The notes under the pieces were generated by a model, which saw only the letters and a program-made list of their open reading frames with translations, searched no databases and was not told the DNA's origin. The translations under genes were made by a program, and so were the position numbers. This document shows, piece by piece, positions 57,819 through 64,000 of a stretch of DNA of 64,000 nt (position 1 is the stretch's first letter; the number at the start of each line of letters is the position of its first letter). The DNA comes from Robiginitomaculum sp. Lineage in GTDB: Bacteria; Pseudomonadota; Alphaproteobacteria; Caulobacterales; Maricaulaceae. The stretch covers positions 18,086 to 82,085 of the forward strand of contig NVXK01000005.1 of the NCBI GenBank assembly GCA_002733905.1, given 5' to 3'.

Positions 57819-58870
57819 AACTGAGCGGCGCACGAGCAGATAGCTTTGTAAAGGCACCGCCGCAAGACAGTCTAGGTGTTTTATTTTATGGCCCGGACCA
57901 AGGTCTGTGTTCCGAACGCGCAGGCGAAATTGCAAAAAAATTCACTGATAACCCTGATGATCCATTTTCTGTTACCTCGCTAAACGCTGATGATTTGGTA
58001 GGCGACCCTGCACGCCTGAGCGATGAAATGTCAGCCATGTCTTTGCTCGGCGATACACGGCTTATCCGTTTACGGCTCTCCCATGAACGTTCAGGGGCGG
58101 CCATTGCCAAAGCCATCAAAGCGCTCGACGCCGCGCCGCATACGAGCGCGTCAAAATTAATTGTAGAGGCAGGTGATTTGTCTCCGCGCTCTGCTGTACG
58201 TAAATGTTTTGAATCGGCTGTCCATTTTACCGCCATTGCCTGTTACGCGGATACACAAGCGACCCTGAATACACTCGTGAAATCAGAGCTATCAGCCTTA
58301 GGTATTGGCATTGACCGTGACGCACTTGATGCCTTCGTACCTTTACTCGAAGGTGATCGTCGTCTCGCACGTGGCGAGATTGAAAAAATGGCCTTATATA
58401 AAGGCTATGGCCAAATCGAAGGCGCAAAAATCGAACTGGCCGATGTTAAATTACTTGCCGCTGGCGCAGGCAGTACAGGTATTGACGACATTGTTTTTGA
58501 TACACTGAGCGGCAATCCCCTTGACGCAGACGCAGGGTTTCAACGTGCTATGGAAGGTAAATTGACCGCTCATTCTATTTTGTTCTCACTGCAACGTCAT
58601 CTTATTCGTTTACATCAAGCGTCGAGTTTGATGGCCTCGGGGCAAAGTCCCGATGACGCTATGCGGTCGCTGCGTCCGCCCGTATTTATGATGCGTAAAA
58701 ATGCGTTTTCCCACCAGTTACGACTTTGGCCAGAAAATGTGCTTATGCGGGCAATTTCATCAAGCCTAGAGCTTGAAAAACAAATGAAATCTACAGGGGC
58801 ACCTGTTGAAAGCCTGATGGGACGATTGCTCCTCAGCCTCGCTTCATATGCCGCGAAAAGGAAACGGTAA
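57815..58870 (+). CDS. holA: DNA polymerase III subunit delta
   Basis: 351 residues. The clamp-loader wrench subunit: FYGPDQGLCSERAGEIAK (degenerate P-loop region), FSVTSLNADDLVGDPARLSDEM, LGDTRLIRLR, and the C-terminal collar helices. It opens the beta clamp. The start is GTG at 57815, overlapping the lptE stop (GTGA). The mechanosensitive channel gene overlaps its stop by one base. Confidence 0.92.
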   Translation: MKLSGARADSFVKAPPQDSLGVLFYGPDQGLCSERAGEIAKKFTDNPDDPFSVTSLNADDLVGDPARLSDEMSAMSLLGDTRLIRLRLSHERSGAAIAKAIKALDAAPHTSASKLIVEAGDLSPRSAVRKCFESAVHFTAIACYADTQATLNTLVKSELSALGIGIDRDALDAFVPLLEGDRRLARGEIEKMALYKGYGQIEGAKIELADVKLLAAGAGSTGIDDIVFDTLSGNPLDADAGFQRAMEGKLTAHSILFSLQRHLIRLHQASSLMASGQSPDDAMRSLRPPVFMMRKNAFSHQLRLWPENVLMRAISSSLELEKQMKSTGAPVESLMGRLLLSLASYAAKRKR

Positions 58871-59667
58871 TGCAAACAATTTTAGATTATTTTGCGGCTA
58901 TTGAATGGACTGTATTTAACAATGTCCTCAAAGCGGTTGGCATATTCATTCTTGGTTGGATTGTCTCTAAATGGGCTGCGCGTATCGTACGTAAACAACT
59001 TAGCAAGACCACAGCCTTGCAGGTCAATGATACATTACGCCCATTGATTGTTACATTTGTTCGCTACACGATTTTCTTTGTGACACTTTATGCCGCATTG
59101 ACCACTGCGGGTATTCAAGCCGCGTCTTTGCTTGCCGTATTGGGCGCTGCTGGCTTGGCTGTTGCGCTGGCAGTTCAAGGCACATTGTCCAATGTTGCCG
59201 CGGGTATTATGTTGATATTTTTGCGAGCCATTAAAGTTGGTGATTATATTCAAACGCCAGATTTAGAAGGGACTGTCTTGGAAATCGGGCTTTTCATCAC
59301 ACAAATTCAAAAATCAAATGGCGTCAGTATTTGTGTGCCAAATGCCCAAATTTGGGCCAAGCATGTGATTAATTATTCACGCAATACAGAGCGCCGTGTC
59401 GATATTATTATTTCGCTGTCCCGCGATAATGACCTCGATAAAGCCCATAAAACATTGCAAACAGCTTTGTCTAAGAGCAAACATATACTCAAACCAGATT
59501 CGGCGAGCGTAGCCCTCGTTCTTATTACAACGCACACAGCGGATTTTCAGGCGCGGTGCTGGGTTTCGTCGGATGATGTCCGGGGGCATTTGTCAGACCT
59601 CAACCTTGAACTTCATGCCATTGTCCGTAAAAATGGATTCAAACTTCCTCCTACACTTTCTGTCTAA
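58870..59667 (+). CDS. small-conductance mechanosensitive channel (MscS family)
   Basis: 265 residues, the short MscS form. Three N-terminal helices end in the pore-lining, Gly/Ala-rich VLGAAGLAVALAVQGTLSNVAAGIMLI; the beta domain has VGDYIQTPDLEGTVLEIGLF and CVPNAQIWAKHVINYSRN. It releases solutes on hypo-osmotic shock. ATG overlaps the holA stop (TAATG), so it is translated with the holA operon. Confidence 0.93.
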   Translation: MQTILDYFAAIEWTVFNNVLKAVGIFILGWIVSKWAARIVRKQLSKTTALQVNDTLRPLIVTFVRYTIFFVTLYAALTTAGIQAASLLAVLGAAGLAVALAVQGTLSNVAAGIMLIFLRAIKVGDYIQTPDLEGTVLEIGLFITQIQKSNGVSICVPNAQIWAKHVINYSRNTERRVDIIISLSRDNDLDKAHKTLQTALSKSKHILKPDSASVALVLITTHTADFQARCWVSSDDVRGHLSDLNLELHAIVRKNGFKLPPTLSV

Positions 59668-59669
59668 AC

Positions 59670-60299
59670 ATGTTTGAAATTGAGCCCGCCCACCTTGTTC
59701 GCATACTTGATCTTTTGGGGACGATTGTGTTTGGGATAAGTGGCGGCGTGCTTGCCATTCGTAAAAAACTCGATATGTTTGGGGTTATCGTTCTTGCGCT
59801 TTGCGCTGGACTTGCTGGCGGTGTGTTTCGTGATCTTGTGATTGGCGCGTCCCCACCCAAAGCTTTCCAGCATGGTGAATTTGCCTTTGCGGCCATGAGC
59901 GGTGGGTTGCTGGCTTTTTTTGCCTTGCCTCTATTTTCAAAACTTGAACGCCCTATTTTCATATTAGACGCTATGGGTCTTGGTTTGTTTGCTGTGTCTG
60001 GATGTTCCATCGCGCTGAGCGCAGGTCTCGCCCCTATGGCCAGTATTGTTCTTGGCGTTATTTCTGCCATTGGCGGCGGTATTGTCCGTGATGTATTGGT
60101 TGGCCGCGTACCCGTCGTATTCATCACTGGTGACATATATGCATTTGCGGCCCTTGGCGGTGCAAGTCTTTATTTCGGACTTTTAAAGCTTGAAATCAGT
60201 GAGTTAATTGCGTCTATACTTGCTGTTCTTTTTGTTTTCTTTCTACGGGTTTTCAGTGTCAGGTTTAAATGGAAAGCGCCCACGTCACCTTGGCAATAA
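59670..60299 (+). CDS. TRIC/YicG family membrane protein (UPF0126)
   Basis: 209 residues, about seven helices arranged as two repeats, each with the family GG-x-RD signature: LAGGVFRDLVIG and GGGIVRDVLVG. Prokaryotic members are related to trimeric intracellular cation channels; some act in glycine or cation transport. It starts two bases after the MscS stop, the last gene of this run. Confidence 0.9.
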   Translation: MFEIEPAHLVRILDLLGTIVFGISGGVLAIRKKLDMFGVIVLALCAGLAGGVFRDLVIGASPPKAFQHGEFAFAAMSGGLLAFFALPLFSKLERPIFILDAMGLGLFAVSGCSIALSAGLAPMASIVLGVISAIGGGIVRDVLVGRVPVVFITGDIYAFAALGGASLYFGLLKLEISELIASILAVLFVFFLRVFSVRFKWKAPTSPWQ

Positions 60300-60415
60300 A
60301 AAAGCACATGCACAAATAGCAGTAGATTACCGACTTGTAATTTACGCGACATAGTTTCGCCACAATGCATAGCCTATAAGATATACTATAACATTTATTT
60401 TATGTGGAGGCGATT

Positions 60416-61591
60416 ATGAAACTATCCCAACTTTTAGCGAGCAGCGCGCTTGTTCTTTCTTGTTTGGCAATATCAGCACCAAGTTTTGCACAGGTGAAGA
60501 ATAACCCAGATATAGTTATGGCCCCCTTACGGCATTCACCTCAACAAGCTCCTAGACAGGCGCGTATTCAAATCGCGCTCTTGCTTGATACGAGCAATTC
60601 TATGGACGGTCTTATTTCGCAAACCAAGTCACAACTTTGGACTTTGGTCAATGAGCTGAGCGAGGGTAAAAAATATGGGCAAGAACCGCTGATCGAACTC
60701 GCCCTTTATGAATATGGCAATAGTAATATTTCCGTTTCCAAAGGCTATATCCGCCAAGTCCTTAGCCTGACAAGTGACCTTGATGACGTGTCAGAAAAAC
60801 TGTTCGCACTGCGTACAAATGGCGGTCAGGAATATGCAGGGCAAGCGATTATGACAAGTCTGGAAGAGCTTGAATGGTCAAAAAACAAACAGGATATGAA
60901 GCTCATTATTATAGCCGGTAATGAACCGTTTACACAGGGCAATGTCAGTTATGAAACAGCCTGTGGCCGCGCAAGACGTGACGGTATTATTATCGACACC
61001 ATCCATTGCGGTGACGAGCAAACAGGCATTAAAACCAAATGGAAAGACGGCGCGGATTGTGCAGGCGGTATATATATGACCATCAACCAAGACGAAAAAT
61101 CTGTACACATCCCGACCCCTTTTGATGATGATATTTTACGCCTCAATAAAAAACTTAATGCTACATATTTTGGATATGGGGCACAGGGCGCCCGTTATAA
61201 AGAACGCCAAATCGCACAAGATAGTAATGCGATTTCGATGAGCCCTTCTGTACAGATGAAACGCGCAAAAATGAAATCATCAAAAGCCTATAAAAATGAA
61301 AACTGGGACGTGGTTGATGCTTATAAGAAAGATGATAGCCGTATTTTAGAAATGGCAGAAAGCGAGCTTCCTGCTGAGTTAAAAGGTAAAGACAAGGCCG
61401 AGCGGAAGGCTTTTATTGAAAAAACATCAGCGGAACGTGACGTGCTCAATACACAAATTTCAGAGCTTTCTAAAAAGCAATCAGCCTTTGTAAAAGACAA
61501 ACGCAAAGAAATGTCTGCAACAAAAACCCTTGATAATGTCATGGTCAGCGCCGTGCGTAAGCAAGCAAGTGAACACGGGTTTGCCTATTAA
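60416..61591 (+). CDS. secreted von Willebrand factor A domain protein
   Basis: 391 residues with a Sec signal peptide (LLASSALVLSCLAISAPSFAQ). The vWA domain has the MIDAS start LLLDTSNSMDGLIS, then LYEYGNSNIS and IIIAGNEPFTQG. The C-terminal 110 residues are charged and probably coiled-coil (KDKAERKAFIEKTSAERDVLNT). GGAGG five bases before the ATG at 60416 fixes the start. Role unknown; similar periplasmic vWA proteins exist in marine bacteria. It converges with the META lipoprotein gene. Confidence 0.85.
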   Translation: MKLSQLLASSALVLSCLAISAPSFAQVKNNPDIVMAPLRHSPQQAPRQARIQIALLLDTSNSMDGLISQTKSQLWTLVNELSEGKKYGQEPLIELALYEYGNSNISVSKGYIRQVLSLTSDLDDVSEKLFALRTNGGQEYAGQAIMTSLEELEWSKNKQDMKLIIIAGNEPFTQGNVSYETACGRARRDGIIIDTIHCGDEQTGIKTKWKDGADCAGGIYMTINQDEKSVHIPTPFDDDILRLNKKLNATYFGYGAQGARYKERQIAQDSNAISMSPSVQMKRAKMKSSKAYKNENWDVVDAYKKDDSRILEMAESELPAELKGKDKAERKAFIEKTSAERDVLNTQISELSKKQSAFVKDKRKEMSATKTLDNVMVSAVRKQASEHGFAY

Positions 61592-61661
61592 ATTTAGGTA
61601 TCTCTCCTAGAATATAAGGGAGATATCTGCCAAAGCGTATGGGTTGGGATTCGCCTCTCTC

Positions 61662-62075
61662 TTAACCCCAATCCCTACGCTTTAGGGTTAGCAGTGTTTT
61701 TCCATCTGCAGCCTTAAGCACAAGGACCAAATGAGAGGCCTCTATTTTTTGTGTTGCACGGAGCACATCGAAAAACTTATTTTCCTCTTTCATATTCGCA
61801 CACATCATTTTCGTTGATCCGATTGAGCCAATATTTAGCGTATTTCCTTCTTGGGTATAATTTGCAAAAAATCGATTACACCCACCATTGCCGTTTAATT
61901 TTCCTTTATCTGAAAACCGTATGTATTGATTCTTAATTCCCGCGTCCCACTCACTAGCTGCAAGTGACATGATAATTTCATCTTTTGAAATCTTTGACAT
62001 ATCAGAGGAAACTCCACATCCAGATAAGCCAAGCACGAATATGCTTGCGACTAATTTGAAATTAAATTTTGACAT
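61662..62075 (-). CDS. META-domain (HslJ-like) lipoprotein
   Basis: 137 residues. A lipoprotein signal (ASIFVLGLSGC) precedes a META domain: IRFSDKGKLNGNGGCNRFFANY, LNIGSIGSTKMMC, then ENKFFDVLRATQKIE and the final LLTLKR. Members include E. coli HslJ, linked to novobiocin and heat-shock tolerance. The ATG at 62075 has GGAG six bases upstream; the longer frame would overlap the Lrp gene. It lies 22 bases after the Lrp-type gene on the same strand. Confidence 0.87.
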   Translation of the reverse strand: MSKFNFKLVASIFVLGLSGCGVSSDMSKISKDEIIMSLAASEWDAGIKNQYIRFSDKGKLNGNGGCNRFFANYTQEGNTLNIGSIGSTKMMCANMKEENKFFDVLRATQKIEASHLVLVLKAADGKTLLTLKRRDWG

Positions 62076-62097
62076 ATATTTCTCCACATTTCCGTCA

Positions 62098-62571
62098 TTA
62101 AAACCTATCAATTGAGAGAGGAAGTTTACTTGTATCCTTTAAGCGTTCCATCGCAAATGATGATGACACGTCCGCTAGCGGAGCAATTGTAATCAGTTTT
62201 TTATAGACCCGATCATAATCGGCCATATCTGTGACAAGAATTTTCAAGAGATAGTCCACATCACCACTCATGCGAAAAAAACCTACCACTTCTGGAAGTT
62301 TTTCTACGCCTTGTGCAAATGTTTTGAGCCAATCTTCATTATGTTGATTGGTTTTTACGGCCACAAATACAGTAAGATGCAAGCCCAATTTATCAGGGTT
62401 CAAGCGCGCAACACGACCTTCTATATACCCTGTGTCTTCTAAAATTTTTACACGCCGCCATGCCGCATTTTGGGAAAGGCCAATACGGTCTGCGATTAAA
62501 CTTAGACTTTCAGACGCGTCTGTTTGCAAGGCTTCAAGAAGGGCAATATCAAGCTTGTCAAGTTTACTCAT
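62098..62571 (-). CDS. Lrp/AsnC family transcriptional regulator
   Basis: 157 residues. The helix-turn-helix is in LSLIADRIGLSQNAAWRRVKILEDTGYI; the C-terminal RAM ligand-binding domain has VVGFFRMSGDVDYLLKILVTDM. Such proteins respond to amino acids. Their target is often divergent, but here the neighbours are on the same strand (Smr upstream, META downstream), so the target is unclear. Confidence 0.92.
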   Translation of the reverse strand: MSKLDKLDIALLEALQTDASESLSLIADRIGLSQNAAWRRVKILEDTGYIEGRVARLNPDKLGLHLTVFVAVKTNQHNEDWLKTFAQGVEKLPEVVGFFRMSGDVDYLLKILVTDMADYDRVYKKLITIAPLADVSSSFAMERLKDTSKLPLSIDRF

Positions 62572-62580
62572 AACGTCATA

Positions 62581-63087
62581 TTAGCCTAGATTTCGTTTTA
62601 AAAATACATAAAAAGCGCCTGTCCCACCGTGACGGATATGGGCGGGTGCGAAACTAGCGATTATCGGTCTGACTTTTGCGTCCGCAAGCCATGTGGGCAG
62701 GCTCATCCGTAATACACCTTCAAGATTAGTTCCCTTTCCCGTCACCACTAAAACGCACCGTGCGCCGCTATTATAGGCGCGGTGCAGTTTTTTTACCAAT
62801 ACAGGGAAAGCTTGATCGCGGGTTAAATCATGTAAATCGATTTTTTTGTCGATTTCAATTTTACCTTTGCGGGTTTTTTTATCTGTTCGGGTTTGTAAAT
62901 CTGTTGGAGTTTTATGTAAAATCGGCTTTGGGGCTGGCGGTAAATGGATATGTGATTTTCTAAAATCCAAACCCAATTCTTTTTCTAAATCCGATTGGCT
63001 CATTACATATAATAATGGCCGTACTGTACGCGCCACTCTGTTCCAAATATGAAGGTCTTCGTGGGTAAGTGGTCGTGATTTTTTCAC
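62581..63087 (-). CDS. Smr domain protein
   Basis: 168 residues. A basic, disordered N-terminal half precedes an Smr domain: KKIDLHDLTRDQAFPVL (LHxxT motif), CVLVVTGKGTN (TGKG) and HIRHGGTGAFYVFL. Smr domains are nicking endonucleases in MutS2; this stand-alone form follows mltA in many alphaproteobacteria. The start is GTG at 63087 overlapping the mltA stop, so translation is coupled. Confidence 0.92.
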   Translation of the reverse strand: MKKSRPLTHEDLHIWNRVARTVRPLLYVMSQSDLEKELGLDFRKSHIHLPPAPKPILHKTPTDLQTRTDKKTRKGKIEIDKKIDLHDLTRDQAFPVLVKKLHRAYNSGARCVLVVTGKGTNLEGVLRMSLPTWLADAKVRPIIASFAPAHIRHGGTGAFYVFLKRNLG

Positions 63088-64000
63088 GAGGGGCCGCGCG
63101 CCTGAGCGCGTTCTTTTTGTACGCGTCTTGCGAGCTTTGTCGGGAGCAAAATTGTCCAGACCCCTTTGTGTTTCATCACACCAGCTTTATCGCCAGCCTC
63201 TTTACCTGCGCCAAAATATATATCGCCGCGCCGATAACCTTTGATCGCGCCGCCCGTATCTTGGGCAACGACAAGCAAGCCCGTCTGTTTGCCGATAAAG
63301 TCACCTGCGGATTGCGGGATTTTTGCTTCCAACCAAACCAAGCTGCCATAAGGCCGTGCACGTGGATCAATTGCGAGCGAACCCATTGCTGTTAACGGAA
63401 CCCCAAACGCACCTTTTGGGCCAAGTTTACCACGTACATGTTCGGTTTTGAAAAACACATAGCGTGGGTTTTCATTCATAAGTGCGCGTGTTTCATCGAG
63501 GCCAGCGCGTTTCATCCAGTTTTCAATCGAGGCTTTCGAGGCTTGTGCTTTTGTCAGCTCGCCGCGATTAATTAAAACGCGTCCAATTGATTTATATTCA
63601 TGTCCATTATGTCCGTCAAAGGCGCAGACATATTTTGTGCCGTCAGGAAAGACAATTCGGCCCGACCCCTGTATTTGTAAAAAGAACACATCAATCGGGC
63701 GACCATAGGCCAGAACTTTTGAGGTGTGGACGTTGATATCACTGCGTGACAGGTTTTGTTTTGATTTGTTTTTCGGACGCGCAAGAATTGGTTCTGAAAA
63801 CTCTGCATTTGCATGTAAACGCGCGTCGATTTCTGGTGCGTAATATCCCGTCAATAGGCCTTCACGGTTACCATCCGACGGGAGTGGTTTTAATGGTAAG
63901 AAATGGGCTTCAAAAAACTGTTTTGCATATGACGCACCAAAACGTTGAGAAATATTAAGTGTACTTAAGCTGTCACACGCTTCGCGCCAATCTTTATACT
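63084..64000 (-). CDS. mltA: membrane-bound lytic murein transglycosylase A, N-terminus off the right edge
   Basis: About 305 residues are visible; the frame is still open at 64000, where it reads YKDWREACDSL and then YAKQFFEAHFLPL. Next come LLTGYYAPEIDARL, the family start of the MltA fold, VFFLQIQGSGRIVFPDG, LTAMGSLAIDPRARPYGSLVWL and the 3D-domain AQDTGGAIKGYRRGDIYFG, which holds the catalytic Asp region. It cuts glycan strands of peptidoglycan to 1,6-anhydro ends. The internal TTG at 63854 is not the start. smr overlaps its stop (GTGA). Confidence 0.94.
   Translation of the reverse strand, partial: YKDWREACDSLSTLNISQRFGASYAKQFFEAHFLPLKPLPSDGNREGLLTGYYAPEIDARLHANAEFSEPILARPKNKSKQNLSRSDINVHTSKVLAYGRPIDVFFLQIQGSGRIVFPDGTKYVCAFDGHNGHEYKSIGRVLINRGELTKAQASKASIENWMKRAGLDETRALMNENPRYVFFKTEHVRGKLGPKGAFGVPLTAMGSLAIDPRARPYGSLVWLEAKIPQSAGDFIGKQTGLLVVAQDTGGAIKGYRRGDIYFGAGKEAGDKAGVMKHKGVWTILLPTKLARRVQKERAQARGPS

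Noticed and set aside
61598-61630. terminator between the vWA and META genes
   Set aside because: The dyad TATCTC/GAGATA is interrupted by a bulge and lacks a T-tract on either side.

Overview
The window is an ordinary chromosomal stretch of a Gram-negative alphaproteobacterium. By eye the G+C is moderate (roughly mid-40s %, not computed). Three things point to the class: a ChvG/ChvI two-component pair followed by a mannose-type EIIA and an HPr; the order DUF3576 lipoprotein-leuS-lptE-holA; and mutS-glnD-murJ together with a DivL-like kinase whose H-box carries tyrosine. DivL, CckA/CtrA-type signalling and the general gene content suggest a stalked or marine Caulobacterales/Maricaulales-like bacterium (inference; no 16S is present). 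Outer-membrane biogenesis genes (lolA, lptE, a porin, mltA) confirm a diderm cell. I saw no tRNA, rRNA, CRISPR array, prophage or insertion sequence.

Layout. 1-2273: gyrB, cut at the left edge. 2274-2703: a gene-free stretch with a striking folded inverted repeat and a terminator. 2704-16757: mostly housekeeping and transport genes (ABA4-like, lolA, xthA, DUF885 lipoprotein, HerA-like ATPase, TadG-like vWA protein, GH5 lipoprotein, AI-2E family permease, dicarboxylate/amino-acid symporter, prolyl oligopeptidase, DUF2164, dapF). 16764-23295: a minus-strand signalling block (DivL-like kinase, TonB-C lipoprotein, HPr, EIIA-Man, ChvG, ChvI) in which hprK is absent from its usual place. 23493-25830: SLC13 symporter and two tandem PilZ proteins.

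25846-30304 is the most unusual part. A BlaI-type repressor sits behind a promoter with two identical-format operators. It is followed by an M56 (BlaR1-type) membrane protease fused to periplasmic ankyrin repeats and an apparently active M23 peptidase domain. Next comes a free-standing SIR2-TPR protein that resembles NAD-consuming antiphage effectors and carries nearly identical 135-bp tandem repeats. 30317-40188: divergent glpK/glpD, a two-gene acyltransferase operon with a coding minisatellite, comM with what looks like a non-canonical start, a PAS-REC protein and an AmpG-like permease.

40334-49015: a long plus-strand run (mutS, glnD, murJ, trpS, PCu(A)C). 49020-50587: two overlapping M48 lipoprotein proteases. 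50686-51909: nfu and tsaB. 51919-53838: a porin with a long low-complexity N-terminal region. 54157-60299: DUF3576, leuS, lptE, holA, an MscS-type channel and a TRIC/YicG-type protein, tightly packed. 60416 to the end: vWA protein, META lipoprotein, Lrp/AsnC regulator, Smr protein and mltA, cut at the right edge.

Several genes converge on the cell envelope: AmpG, MurJ, MltA and the M56-M23 receptor on peptidoglycan, and LolA, LptE and the porin on the outer membrane. Starts were re-chosen by Shine-Dalgarno spacing and signal peptides wherever the longest frame was implausible.
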